DNA from: Gluconobacter thailandicus F149-1 = NBRC 100600 | Lineage (GTDB): Bacteria > Pseudomonadota > Alphaproteobacteria > Acetobacterales > Acetobacteraceae | Direction: 5' to 3' | DNA: 64,000 nucleotides | NCBI RefSeq assembly: GCF_000964465.1 | Contig: NZ_BANH01000008.1 | Span: 1 to 64,000 of the forward strand | In this document: positions 45,659 to 55,584 of the stretch, one piece after another | How positions within the stretch are numbered: position 1 is the stretch's first letter | Layout: the number at the start of each line of letters is the position of its first letter | Made by a program: the position numbers and the translations under genes | Notes under the pieces: generated by a model | What the model saw: only the letters and a program-made list of their open reading frames with translations | Databases searched by the model: none | Told to the model about the DNA's origin: nothing

Positions 45659-47299
45659 TCAGGGGCGGGTGCCTGTACGCGGTGGAAATGGAACAAGAGA
45701 CGACGTCGTCGTACCCGCTGCCGAGCGGGGCATACGGGCAACCTGGCGCGACAGGCGCGGACGGGCTGAGTTGGGATCGGCGCGCCTTGGAGCGATGTCA
45801 GTACCGGTATCGGTCATGATTGTTTCGTATCCGGACATTTCCTGGAGAAGCTGCGCATATTGAGCGGCTTTTCCATTCCATGAGACATCATGCAGTGCAC
45901 CGTTGCGCTGCATCCGTGCCCAGACGGCTTTCTGGCGAAACAGTGTCTGAGCCCGGCGAATGGCGAGATACAGCATGTCTTCCGTCGTCGGGGAGAACAG
46001 AATGCCGTTCGCCACGCCTTCCGAGACCGCAGCGGAATTTGCATCAATGATTGTATCGCTCAGACCTCCAACGCGTGCCGCAATGGGAATTGATCCGTAA
46101 CGGAGCGCGTGAAACTGCGTCAGCCCGCAGGGTTCGAAACGCGACGGAATCAGCGAGGCGTCCACCGCAGAATGCAGCCGGTGCCCAAGCGTTTCGCTGT
46201 AACGGAGATGACAGACGAAGTTGTCAGGGTAGCGGCTCCGAAGAGCTGCAAACTCCTGCATGATGGTTGCATCGCCTGTTCCCACGACTGCGAGCTGGAT
46301 ATTCTCCTGAAACAGGCGTGGCGCCACACGTGCGAGAAGATCAGCGCCTTTCTGGGTTGTGAGGCGACTGACCATCCCCAGCAACAGGGCATCTGCTTTC
46401 TGGGGAAGGCCAAATTCCGCCTGAAAGACACGCTTGTTAGCCCTGCGCGCCATGATGTCTCCGACGGCATAGGGGAAAAAGACAGACGAATCTGTCATGG
46501 GGTTCCATTCGTGAAGATCCACGCCATTCAGGATGCCCGTGAGAACGCTCGAACGCGCACGGAGCACGCCATCCAGGCCCATGCCTTCTTCCGGGGTCTG
46601 GATTTCTTCGACATAGGTTGGAGAGACACTGATCAGCCTGTCTGAGAGCTGAAGCGCGCCTTTCATGAAGCTGATCTGACCATGATATTCGATCTGCTCG
46701 GGCGTGAAAGACGCGTCAGGCAGGCCAAATAGATGGAGCATCTCTCGTGGATACAGCCCCTGAAACGCCAGATTGTGGATGACATGTGCAACTGGCGGGG
46801 TAGGTTTCTCCATATAATGCAGATAGGGAGCCACAAGTCCGGCGTGCCAGTCATGAGTCAGAACGGCATCAGGTTGCCATTCAGGCAGTAGGCCCGTGGC
46901 AATCAGCGCGGCAACGCGGCACAGAACGGCATAACGGATGCCGTTATCGCTCCAGGGCTGTCCGGAGGAATCAAGATAGGGGTTTCCTGGCCGGTCATAC
47001 AGTTCGGGTACATCAAGGGCGTACACGGTGTTGCTGTCTGCTCGTCCGTGCCAGACCGTAACAGTATGCCCAAGAACGTTATCAATCCGGGCCGTTTGTA
47101 TTTTGCCGGACAGGGCGCGAAGAACAGAGGGATAGCCGGGCAGAAGGGTCCGTGTGCAGACGGCATGTTTTTCAAGCGCGGGGGGCAGGGAGCCAACGAC
47201 GTCTCCCAGTCCTCCGGTTTTGACGAAGGGATACATCTCTGCAGCGACCGACAGGAGCTGTAACTCCCGTTTTGTCGGAACGGGCGTATTCTTGAGCAT
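45659..47299 (-). CDS. glgA: Glycogen synthase
   Basis: 546 residues, GT5. The ADP-glucose site is KTGGLGDVVGSLP near residue 27 and the C-terminal site is PSRFEPCGLTQFHALRYG. It extends alpha-1,4 chains with ADP-glucose. glgC, which makes ADP-glucose, is not in this window. The last ~60 residues are an extra, Pro/Arg-rich tail. First gene of the leftward operon, divergent from glgX. Confidence 0.95.
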   Translation of the reverse strand: MLKNTPVPTKRELQLLSVAAEMYPFVKTGGLGDVVGSLPPALEKHAVCTRTLLPGYPSVLRALSGKIQTARIDNVLGHTVTVWHGRADSNTVYALDVPELYDRPGNPYLDSSGQPWSDNGIRYAVLCRVAALIATGLLPEWQPDAVLTHDWHAGLVAPYLHYMEKPTPPVAHVIHNLAFQGLYPREMLHLFGLPDASFTPEQIEYHGQISFMKGALQLSDRLISVSPTYVEEIQTPEEGMGLDGVLRARSSVLTGILNGVDLHEWNPMTDSSVFFPYAVGDIMARRANKRVFQAEFGLPQKADALLLGMVSRLTTQKGADLLARVAPRLFQENIQLAVVGTGDATIMQEFAALRSRYPDNFVCHLRYSETLGHRLHSAVDASLIPSRFEPCGLTQFHALRYGSIPIAARVGGLSDTIIDANSAAVSEGVANGILFSPTTEDMLYLAIRRAQTLFRQKAVWARMQRNGALHDVSWNGKAAQYAQLLQEMSGYETIMTDTGTDIAPRRADPNSARPRLSRQVARMPRSAAGTTTSSLVPFPPRTGTRP

Positions 47300-47416
47300 T
47301 GCACACCCCCCTCTTGCTGTCCGACCCGTTTATTCGCGGACGTTCGCTGATTTTGGCTTTCTGATGGCACAACGCCTGACAGGGTGTGTTGGAACCGGCA
47401 TCACGGATAAGTTATC

Positions 47417-47431
47417 GCCTCTTGCAGAGGC
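47417..47431. promoter_or_regulatory. Palindrome between divergent glgA and glgX
   Basis: GCCTCT-TGC-AGAGGC, perfect 6-base arms, followed by TCTTT. It lies between the divergent glg transcription units, about 85 bases before the glgX ATG. It may be an operator or a weak hairpin. Confidence 0.35.
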
Positions 47432-47515
47432 TCTTTCCGCGTTACTGGTTTGAAGGCTGCGCGGCTCTGCCAGGGGGCAGGAAAACCGGCTCGCGTCTTT
47501 TCTGGAACAATAAGT

Positions 47516-49669
47516 ATGAGCAGTTCGCGCCAGAAGGGATTACAGGAAGGAAGCCCCAACCGTCTGGGGGCCATGTTTGAAAATGACGGTGTCAATTTCG
47601 CAGTCTTTTCAGCGCATGCAAAAGCGGTTGAAGTCTGCCTTTTCGAGGATGACGGTGTAAGGGAAACAGATCGGATCCGCCTTCCGGAATACACCGATCA
47701 TGTTTTTCATGGCTGGGTTCCGGACCTCAAACCCGGACAGCTTTACGGGTACAGGGTTCACGGTCCTTACGAGCCTGATGAAGGGCATCGTTTCAATCCG
47801 AACAAACTGTTGCTTGATCCTTACGCTCGAGCGTTTCAGGGAGATCTGAAATGGGATCCTTCCCTTTTTGGTTATGAATTGGGGCACGCAGACAAGGATC
47901 TGAGTTTTAGCGCTACGGACAGTGCGCCTTTTGTGCCGAAAGCGATCATTATCGATCCAACGCCTCAGCTTTTCGACCATCCGAATACGTCATGGACTGA
48001 TACGGTCATCTACGAAATGCATGTCAGGGGTTATACGAAACTGCACCCGGATGTGCCGGAAAAACTTCGCGGAACATATGCCGGTCTTTCCAACCCGGAA
48101 CTGTTGAAAAGCATTCGGGAACTGGGTGTAACAGCGGTCGAGTTCCTGCCGGTGCAGAGTTTCGTCAATAGTAAGTTTCTGGCGGATAAGGGCCTGAGCA
48201 ACTACTGGGGATACAATACAATCGGCTTTTTTTCACCGGAAAGCCATTACGCATCCGATCCGTATAGCGCTACGCAGGAATTTCGTGCTCTGGTTCGGGC
48301 CTGTCACGAGGTTGGTCTCGAAGTCATTCTGGATGTTGTTTACAACCATACGGCGGAAGGAAACGAGCTTGGGCCAACGCTCTCTTTCCGTGGTCTGGAT
48401 AATATTTCCTATTATCGTCTGATGCCCGATAGTAAAAGACATTACATAAACGAAACGGGTACTGGAAATACATTCAGCCTGACCCATCTGAATTGCATCC
48501 GGTTCGTGGCGGATAGCCTGCGATACTGGGTTGAAGAAATGGGTGTTGATGGGTTCAGATTTGATCTTGCAACGATATTGGCGCGTGAAGAAGACGGCTT
48601 CCATAATGATTCCACGTTTCTTCGCGTCTGCCAGCAGGACCCCATACTGTCTCACGTCAAACTGATTGCCGAACCTTGGGATGTGGGGCCGGGAGGTTAT
48701 CAGGTCGGGAATTTCCCGCCGGGCTGGGCGGAATGGAATGATGTATTCCGCGATACGACACGCGATTTCTGGCGAGGGAAAGCCAAATCGGCAGAACTGG
48801 CGCCCAGACTGCTTGCCAGCCCTGACCGGTTTAACCACAGCGGGCGTCGCACATGGGCCTGCGTGAATTTCGTCACGGCTCACGATGGTTTTACGTTGAT
48901 GGATTGCGTGTCCTATAATGAACGCCATAACGAAGCGAATGGCGAAGACGGGAAAGATGGTTCGCCAGACAACCGGTCTTACAACTACGGTGTGGAGGGC
49001 CCAACGGACGATCCTGACATCAATGCCGTTCGCTGGCGTCAGTGCCGGAATATGCTGTCTACTCTGCTTTTGTCTCAAGGAACGCCGATGATTGTGGCGG
49101 GAGATGAGTTTGGTCGCACGCAGCAGGGCAATAACAACGCCTATTGTCAGGATAGTGAAATTTCCTGGCTGCACTGGGACATCAGCGACGAGGGAAGGCG
49201 CCTTCAGTCTTTTGTAAAACGCCTGACCGAACTGCGGCATCGCTATCCGATCCTGCACCGCAGTCGCTTCCTTACGGAGGCTTACAACAAGGAACTGGAC
49301 GTTCAGGAGCTAAGCTGGGTCACGGCAACCGGTGGGCTGATGATGCCGGAAGACTGGCAGCACGATCAGTGTTTTGGGCTCATGATAGATGGTCGCAGTC
49401 AGAGAAGCGGCATTGTGAGGCGGGGCTCGGATGCAACGGTCCTGATTGTCTTCAATGGATGGAAAGATTCCGTTCCTTTTATTCTGCCAGAAACAAACGA
49501 GGGTCGCTGGAAGCTTCTGCTGGATACAAACCAGCCGGATGCGGGAGCGGAAATCGAAAAAGAGGTCTTCGAGCAGAAGTTCGAATACACCGTCACAGGC
49601 CATTCCGTACTTTTGCTGGAACTGATCTGCCGCGATGAAGGAGAATGCAGGGACGGGGGCGCAAACTAG
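47516..49669 (+). CDS. glgX: Glycogen debranching enzyme
   Basis: 717 residues. CBM48-type start (NRLGAMFENDGVNFAVFSAHA) and GH13 motifs DVVYNHTAEGNELGP, GVDGFRFDLATIL, LIAEPWDVGPGG and TAHDGFTLMD. It hydrolyses alpha-1,6 branches of limit dextrin during glycogen breakdown. ATG 47516 is preferred over TTG 47450. Confidence 0.94.
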   Translation: MSSSRQKGLQEGSPNRLGAMFENDGVNFAVFSAHAKAVEVCLFEDDGVRETDRIRLPEYTDHVFHGWVPDLKPGQLYGYRVHGPYEPDEGHRFNPNKLLLDPYARAFQGDLKWDPSLFGYELGHADKDLSFSATDSAPFVPKAIIIDPTPQLFDHPNTSWTDTVIYEMHVRGYTKLHPDVPEKLRGTYAGLSNPELLKSIRELGVTAVEFLPVQSFVNSKFLADKGLSNYWGYNTIGFFSPESHYASDPYSATQEFRALVRACHEVGLEVILDVVYNHTAEGNELGPTLSFRGLDNISYYRLMPDSKRHYINETGTGNTFSLTHLNCIRFVADSLRYWVEEMGVDGFRFDLATILAREEDGFHNDSTFLRVCQQDPILSHVKLIAEPWDVGPGGYQVGNFPPGWAEWNDVFRDTTRDFWRGKAKSAELAPRLLASPDRFNHSGRRTWACVNFVTAHDGFTLMDCVSYNERHNEANGEDGKDGSPDNRSYNYGVEGPTDDPDINAVRWRQCRNMLSTLLLSQGTPMIVAGDEFGRTQQGNNNAYCQDSEISWLHWDISDEGRRLQSFVKRLTELRHRYPILHRSRFLTEAYNKELDVQELSWVTATGGLMMPEDWQHDQCFGLMIDGRSQRSGIVRRGSDATVLIVFNGWKDSVPFILPETNEGRWKLLLDTNQPDAGAEIEKEVFEQKFEYTVTGHSVLLLELICRDEGECRDGGAN

Positions 49670-49736
49670 GTCGGTGTTGCATCTGCGGCGCTCCTCGCGA
49701 ACAATGGCTCAACCTGTCAAAGGAAAGGAACATTTT

Positions 49737-49925
49737 ATGCGTCTCATTCTGGCACTGCTATTGCCATGGCTTCAGTTCTTCACCATTGGGCGTCCGTTCG
49801 CGGGGATTATCTGCCTGTTCCTTCAGGTGACGGTCATCGGGTGGATTCCGGCGGCAATCTGGTCCGTCTATGCACTCAGCCAGTATCGAACTGACCAGAA
49901 AATCTCCGCTGCCCGACGCGGTTGA
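49737..49925 (+). CDS. Pmp3/YqaE-like small membrane protein
   Basis: 62 residues, two hydrophobic segments in the PMP3 arrangement (MRLILALLLPWLQFFTIGRP and GIICLFLQVTVIGWIPAAIW), ending in a charged tail. Family members are stress-related membrane proteins of unclear mechanism. The frame opens at 49635, but ATG 49737 has AAAGGAAAGGAA before it and gives the normal length. Confidence 0.8.
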   Translation: MRLILALLLPWLQFFTIGRPFAGIICLFLQVTVIGWIPAAIWSVYALSQYRTDQKISAARRG

Positions 49926-49937
49926 GCCTGAAAACAG

Positions 49938-49970
49938 AAAAACCCGGGTCCAGTCAGGGCCCGGGTTTTT
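49938..49970. terminator. Bidirectional Rho-independent terminator
   Basis: AAAAACCCGGG (49938-49948) pairs with CCCGGGTTTTT (49960-49970) over 11 bases. It is T-rich on both strands and lies between the convergent Pmp3-like and SDR genes. Confidence 0.92.
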
Positions 49971-49991
49971 CAGTCGCGCTGCCTGCGGGCT

Positions 49992-50786
49992 TCAGATCGT
50001 ATCGACCGTGCCGCCGTCCACACGCAATGCCGCACCTGTTGTCGCAGACGCGAGGGGAGAGACCGCATAGACGACCATATTCGCCACCTCATCTACAGTT
50101 GCCATGCGCTGAAGAATGTTGCTGGGTCTATGCTTCTTCACAAAATCCGATGCCAGTTCGGTAACAGGCTGGGTGCTGTCCGGATTCTGGGCTTTCAGCA
50201 TGGCTTCAACGCCTTCCGATAATGTCGGTCCGGGCAGGATCGAATTGACGGTGACATTCGTGCCGGACATGTCCTTGGCCAGTCCACGGGCCAGCCCCAG
50301 CATGGCCGTCTTGCTAACGCCGTAATCAATCATTTCAACGGGAATATTGAGGGCGGATTCAGACGCAATGAACAGAACGCGTCCCCAGTTACGCTCTTTC
50401 ATTCCCGGCATATAGGCTCGTGCAAGACGCACGCCGGAAAAGAGATTGATTTCAAAGAGCTTCTGCCAGCTTTCATCCGTCGTTTTGAAGAAATTGTTTG
50501 GGCCGAAAATACCGGCATTGTTGATGAGAATGTCCACCTGACTTTCTGCAGAGACAAGGGCATCGCAGCCTTCTGCCGTACCGACATCCGCAACCACACT
50601 GCGAAAGCTGCCACCGGGAACATGTGCGCGCAAAGTTTCCAGTGCTCCATCAAGAGTGTCCTGTTTGCGGCCATTGATAATAACCGTAGCATCGGCTTCT
50701 GCCAGGCGGCGGGCAATGGCCAGACCAATTCCGCCGGTGGAGCCGGTCACGAGGGCGGTGCGGCCGCTCAGATCAATACCCAGCAT
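49992..50786 (-). CDS. Short-chain dehydrogenase/reductase
   Basis: 264 residues, classical SDR. NAD(P)-binding TGSTGGIGLAIA at about residue 12, NAG motif LINNAGIF, catalytic Ser (IASESAL), and Tyr/Lys in DYGVSKTAM. Substrate not assignable. ATG 50786 is the family start; the upstream open frame is not SDR-like. It is divergent from the large histidine kinase. Confidence 0.9.
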   Translation of the reverse strand: MLGIDLSGRTALVTGSTGGIGLAIARRLAEADATVIINGRKQDTLDGALETLRAHVPGGSFRSVVADVGTAEGCDALVSAESQVDILINNAGIFGPNNFFKTTDESWQKLFEINLFSGVRLARAYMPGMKERNWGRVLFIASESALNIPVEMIDYGVSKTAMLGLARGLAKDMSGTNVTVNSILPGPTLSEGVEAMLKAQNPDSTQPVTELASDFVKKHRPSNILQRMATVDEVANMVVYAVSPLASATTGAALRVDGGTVDTI

Positions 50787-50960
50787 GATGCGATATCCTT
50801 TAGGTGAAATGTTTGTGAAGGTGAAAACGCCTGATACCGTGCAAAGTCGCACCAGCGTTCTGCAAAAGAGCGCATACGGTAGCGGGACGAGCCGCTGCAG
50901 AGATGCTATGCTGAATAATAGTACTGTCTCGTTATTGGGCAGAGGGTGACCGGGGAATGC

Positions 50961-53900
50961 ATGATGAGCAGCGAAGAAGGACGACTGGCCGACGAAGAAG
51001 AACTTCTGTCTTCGGAAATGCGCCAGACCCGCTCGGCTTTTCAGTCCTCCTCCATCAACCATTGTCTTATGCTCGCCGCTACTCTTGGCGGAGGGGCTGC
51101 TGTTCTTGTGGCTCAGGCGCAAGCGCAGGAATGGATCCTCGCATCTGCTGGTGATGCCCGTCTTCTAGAGGCCCTGACCTCGTCCCGGAAAGCTCCTTCA
51201 ATCTGTCGGCTGTCTGTTCATACGGGCTCACCGGAAGTGTGGTTGTGCGTCCGCCAGACAGGTGAGGGGCTGGAGAGCGTGCGGGCATTGTGTGAGCAGT
51301 ATGCCCGGGATATTTTCAGGCCCGAGCCGGATCTTTCCCCTGTTGTCATGGCAGATCAGCTCAGGAGGCTGGAGCGCCGCATCAAACGCATGGCCGAAGC
51401 TGCGGAGATGGGTTTTTTCCGTGCCAGCCTTGTGAAACGCGTTGTTACCGGTGATGAGCGTTTTGCGATGATCTGGGGGCTCTCACCCGCTCAAACGGCC
51501 ATGGGCGTACCGCTGGAAGATTTTTACAGCCACCTTCATCCTGAAGACCGGAAAGCTTACGAAACCGTGGCAGAGGAAGAACTCCGCCAGGAAGGAAGCT
51601 GCGAGTTTCGGTTTCGCATTATCGTGTCTCACGAGCATGGACCAACCATGGTTCGGCATCTGCTCATGCGGGCATGGATGGACGACGATCAAATAGTTGG
51701 TGACGATCTGTCCTGCGTTGGCGTCATCGTCGATCTGTCAAATGCTACTATGACAGCGGAAGCCTTGCGGTCCAGTGAGGCTTTTACCCGCCTGCTTCTT
51801 TCCAGTTCCCCAGACTGTATTCACATTCTGGACCGCGAAGGCTGCATCCGTTTCGTCAACGAAGGCGGCATCCGCGCCATGGAACTGGATAGTCCGATCA
51901 TTCTGCACGGTATTCCGTGGGTTGATCTGTGGCGGTCGCAGGCGCGAGCCCGCGCGGTACTGGCCGTAAATGCCGCCATCGCTGGTGAGACAGGGCGTTT
52001 CCAGGGATATGCCATGACAATGCGTGGCAATCGTCGTTTCTGGGATGTCGCCATCACCCCCGTCTTTGATGAAGATGGAGAGGTCCAGAAGCTGCTGGCC
52101 ATCGGGCGTGATCTGACAGAGGTGAACCAGTCTGCGGTACGGCTCAAGCTTGCCCTGGACGCCGGAGCGATTGCGGGAACCTGGGTCTGGGATGACAACT
52201 CCGGCCTTGTGATCGGTGATGCCCGGTTGGCAGAAACACTGGGTCTGGATGCCAAGGCTCTTCAACAGGGTGTGCCAGTCACGGCATTCTATGAAGCCAT
52301 CGAGCCGGAAGATCAGGCGCGTGTCGCGGAGACAATCGCGAATTCCGTACGTGTTGGCGGGAAATGTGAATTCGAATTCCGTGTTCAAACACCGTCCGGC
52401 GTGCGCTGGTTTGAAGGAAACGGGCGCTGTGACCTGAACGAAGAGCGCCGGGCAATCCGCTTTACTGGCATTGTGTTCGATATTGACCAGAGTAAACGGC
52501 AGTCCCTCCGCCAGACAGCTCTTGTCGAGCTTGGAGATCGTCTGCGCGCGCTTGAGAATGCCGACGAAATGGAAGGTGTGGCGGCCCAGATCCTGTGCCG
52601 GGAACTGAACGTGACCTGCGCAGCTTACGGGACTGTTGATGAAGCCGGAACCGGATTGCTGATCGGCGCGATGCGTACGGTCAGTCTGGGTAAAGGCACC
52701 AACGTGCATCAGCAGGCGTCCATCCGGGGATTCCATGCTTTCCGTGACTATGGAGAGTACGGTCCGTTGCTGGCCCGCGGCCGGACAGTTGCCATATCCG
52801 ACGTGCAGGAGGATCCGCTGACGGCGGCCCACACGGAACGGTTCGCACTTATGAATATTCGTGCGGTGATGAATGTTCCGCTTTTCAAGTTCGGGCGTCT
52901 TGTTGGTGTCATGTGCGTCCATTCCTCCGTTCCGCATGTCTGGGCGGAGGAGGAAATCGTTTTTACGCGTGCTGTCGCGGACCGTACTCATGCTGCCATG
53001 CGTCAGGCCAAAACGCAGCAGCAGCTCCGGGAAATGAACGTGATGCTGGAAGAGCGGATCCGCCAGCGGACGCGGGAACGTGACCGGTTATGGACGATCG
53101 CCAAGGATCTGTTCGTCATCATCAGCCGCAATGGGTATTACCTTGCTGTCAGCCCCTCCTGGTTGCGCGCACTGGGTTACGCGCAGGAAGGGCTGGTTGG
53201 ACTGCGGATTGATGCGCTGTGTCATCCCGACGATCAGGCGGCCGTCCGGGACGCTTTTGATCGGGCTCATCACGGTTCACCCTGGTCTGATCTTGGGCTG
53301 GACGTCCGTATGCTTCATCGCAACGGTACCTGGCGGATCTACAACTGGAACTTCAATAATGAAGGCGACAGTATCTATGGCGTAGGGCGTGACATTACCG
53401 AGCGTAACGACCTTGAGGAGCAGCTTCGCCAGTCTCAGAAAATGGAGGCTGTCGGGCAACTGACGGGCGGTCTGGCGCACGACTTCAATAATCTTCTCGC
53501 AGGGATCGGGGGCAGTCTCGAACTGCTGGATATGCGTCTGTCACAAGGCCGGACGACTGGCCTGGAACGCTATATCGGAGCCTCGCAGGAAGCCGTCCGC
53601 CGGGCTTCATCCCTGACGCATCGTCTGCTGGCATTTTCACGCCGTCAGCCGCTCGATCCTGTACCGACAGACGTCAATGAACTGGTAAGCGGGTTGGAAG
53701 CCCTGTTGCAGGGAAGTGTCGGGCCGGCCATTTCCCTCGATTTCCAGCTGGCATCCAGAATTTGGACAACGCGGATTGACCCCAACCAGCTTGAAAACGC
53801 CATTTTGAATATCTGTATCAATGCGCGTGATGCCATGCAGGAAAAGGGCAATCAGCTCCGGATTTCGACCAGTAATTCCACCTTGGGAGGTGGGGCTGCG

Positions 53901-54593
53901 CATGAATTCGGCGTGCCGCCCGGGGACTATGTGCTGCTTCAGGTTGAAGATGACGGGTGTGGCATGTCCGACGAAACAGCCAAACGGGCTTTTGATCCCT
54001 TCTTCACAACCAAGCCCCAAGGTAAGGGTACGGGTCTTGGGCTCAGCATGATCTATGGATTTGCCCGTCAGTCCGGCGGTGGGGTGTCCATCCGGTCCCA
54101 TCTCGGCGAGGGAACCTCCGTCAGTCTCTTTCTGCCGAGATATGATGGGCCGGCTGAGTTGATACCTGCCGTCGAAAATACTCCCGTGACGGAACCGGGC
54201 GGTTCACCCTGGCTGGCCGGAAAGCTGGTCATGATCGTGGATGACGAAGACGCTGTCCGGCTGATTGTGAGTGACGTGGTCGCGGAGCTGGGCGCCAGGG
54301 TCCTGATGGCTGAAGATGCCATTTCAGCGATGGACTTGACGGATCGTCTGCCGACCGTTCAGCCAGATGTGATGATTACGGATATTGGCATGCCAGGCGG
54401 GATGAACGGGCGGCAGCTTGCGATCCTGATGCGGGAAAAATTTCCGGGTTTGAAAGTCCTGTTCATAACCGGATATGCTGAGCAGAATATTCTGGACGAA
54501 GGACTGCTGGAGCCGGGATGCGCGCTGCTGGTCAAACCGTTCAGCACTGATGCACTGAGCCGCAAGCTCTATCATCTGCTTGAACAGGTCTGA
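50961..54593 (+). CDS. Hybrid sensor histidine kinase (PAS-GAF-PAS-HK-REC)
   Basis: 1210 residues, no evident transmembrane anchor beyond a short hydrophobic stretch near residue 45. Three PAS-like regions (about 140-510), GAF (516-680), a fourth PAS (710-816), HisKA with the phospho-His840 in GGLAHDFNNLL, an ATPase domain with DDGCGMSD and GKGTGLGLSM, and a receiver (1090-1208) with acceptor Asp1141 in MITDIGMPG. Multiple sensor modules suggest a cytosolic redox, light or metabolite sensor. The response partner is not adjacent. Confidence 0.92.
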   Translation: MMSSEEGRLADEEELLSSEMRQTRSAFQSSSINHCLMLAATLGGGAAVLVAQAQAQEWILASAGDARLLEALTSSRKAPSICRLSVHTGSPEVWLCVRQTGEGLESVRALCEQYARDIFRPEPDLSPVVMADQLRRLERRIKRMAEAAEMGFFRASLVKRVVTGDERFAMIWGLSPAQTAMGVPLEDFYSHLHPEDRKAYETVAEEELRQEGSCEFRFRIIVSHEHGPTMVRHLLMRAWMDDDQIVGDDLSCVGVIVDLSNATMTAEALRSSEAFTRLLLSSSPDCIHILDREGCIRFVNEGGIRAMELDSPIILHGIPWVDLWRSQARARAVLAVNAAIAGETGRFQGYAMTMRGNRRFWDVAITPVFDEDGEVQKLLAIGRDLTEVNQSAVRLKLALDAGAIAGTWVWDDNSGLVIGDARLAETLGLDAKALQQGVPVTAFYEAIEPEDQARVAETIANSVRVGGKCEFEFRVQTPSGVRWFEGNGRCDLNEERRAIRFTGIVFDIDQSKRQSLRQTALVELGDRLRALENADEMEGVAAQILCRELNVTCAAYGTVDEAGTGLLIGAMRTVSLGKGTNVHQQASIRGFHAFRDYGEYGPLLARGRTVAISDVQEDPLTAAHTERFALMNIRAVMNVPLFKFGRLVGVMCVHSSVPHVWAEEEIVFTRAVADRTHAAMRQAKTQQQLREMNVMLEERIRQRTRERDRLWTIAKDLFVIISRNGYYLAVSPSWLRALGYAQEGLVGLRIDALCHPDDQAAVRDAFDRAHHGSPWSDLGLDVRMLHRNGTWRIYNWNFNNEGDSIYGVGRDITERNDLEEQLRQSQKMEAVGQLTGGLAHDFNNLLAGIGGSLELLDMRLSQGRTTGLERYIGASQEAVRRASSLTHRLLAFSRRQPLDPVPTDVNELVSGLEALLQGSVGPAISLDFQLASRIWTTRIDPNQLENAILNICINARDAMQEKGNQLRISTSNSTLGGGAAHEFGVPPGDYVLLQVEDDGCGMSDETAKRAFDPFFTTKPQGKGTGLGLSMIYGFARQSGGGVSIRSHLGEGTSVSLFLPRYDGPAELIPAVENTPVTEPGGSPWLAGKLVMIVDDEDAVRLIVSDVVAELGARVLMAEDAISAMDLTDRLPTVQPDVMITDIGMPGGMNGRQLAILMREKFPGLKVLFITGYAEQNILDEGLLEPGCALLVKPFSTDALSRKLYHLLEQV

Positions 54594-54652
54594 ACCGGTA
54601 TCGGTAAGGCGGCGTTCGGCAGAGAGCATTGATACTCGGCGAGGAGCTTTTC

Positions 54653-55492
54653 ATGACTGATCCGGTTTCCTACATGGACAACCAGACGCGTATCACTCTC
54701 AACGATGGGCGCGTTATTCCACAGCTTGGTCTGGGTGTCTGGAAGACACCCCCTGAGGAGACGGCACATGTCGTTCGGGAGGCGGTAAAGCTCGGCTACC
54801 ACTCTGTTGATACGGCTCGGCTTTATCAGAACGAGGGTGGCGTTGGCGAAGGCCTTGTCGGTTCCCCGGAAGTGTTTGTCACGACGAAAGTCTGGAATGA
54901 CGAACAGGGATACGACAAGACAATCCGCGCTTATGAAGAGAGCTGTCGCCTGCTGAAGCGCCCGGTTCTGGACATGTATCTCATTCACTGGCCCATGCCG
55001 GAACAGGGACAGTATGTCGAGACGTGGAAAGCACTTGTTGCGTTGCAGAAAGAGGGGCGCGTCAAGTCCATCGGTGTGTCGAATTTCGAGCCTGAGCACC
55101 TGGCGCGCATCATGGATGCAACGGGTGTAGTTCCGGCGGTCAATCAGATTGAGCTTCATCCGTTCTTTCAGCAGAAGGCGGTTCGGGCCTTCAACGAGCA
55201 GCATAATATCCGTACGGAAGCGTGGCGTCCGCTAGGGAAGGGGCAACTGCTTGAGAATGCGACGATTGGCGCGATCGCCCGGCATGTTGGACGTACGCCA
55301 GCGCAGGTCATCATTCGCTGGCATCTGCAAAGCGGGTTCATCGTGATTCCGAAATCCGCAAATCTTAAGCGTTTGGCCGAAAACCTGGATGTTTTCGATT
55401 TCTCGCTTGATGAGGCTGATATGGCCGCCATTACGGCCCTTGATCGTGAAAACGGGCGGATGGGCGCGCATCCCATGACAGCGCATTTCTGA
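54653..55492 (+). CDS. Aldo/keto reductase, 2,5-diketo-gluconate-reductase-like
   Basis: 279 residues. It has the AKR start ITLNDGRVIPQLGLGVWK and the catalytic set Asp/Tyr in VDTARLYQNE, Lys in VTTKVWN and His in YLIHWPMP. NADPH-binding residues lie in IPKSANLKRL. The usual SPL motif reads AWRPLGKG, with Arg at the Ser position. It may reduce 2,5-diketogluconate or other ketones, which fits a ketogluconate-making organism but is not proven. Start follows GAGGAG. Confidence 0.9.
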   Translation: MTDPVSYMDNQTRITLNDGRVIPQLGLGVWKTPPEETAHVVREAVKLGYHSVDTARLYQNEGGVGEGLVGSPEVFVTTKVWNDEQGYDKTIRAYEESCRLLKRPVLDMYLIHWPMPEQGQYVETWKALVALQKEGRVKSIGVSNFEPEHLARIMDATGVVPAVNQIELHPFFQQKAVRAFNEQHNIRTEAWRPLGKGQLLENATIGAIARHVGRTPAQVIIRWHLQSGFIVIPKSANLKRLAENLDVFDFSLDEADMAAITALDRENGRMGAHPMTAHF

Positions 55493-55584
55493 AGCAGGGC
55501 CTGCTGTTCAGGTTCTGGTGACGACCAGGGTTCTCCTGTAAGGGTGCCGGAACCAAGGATTCCGACGATGGCAGGAGAGTTGTC

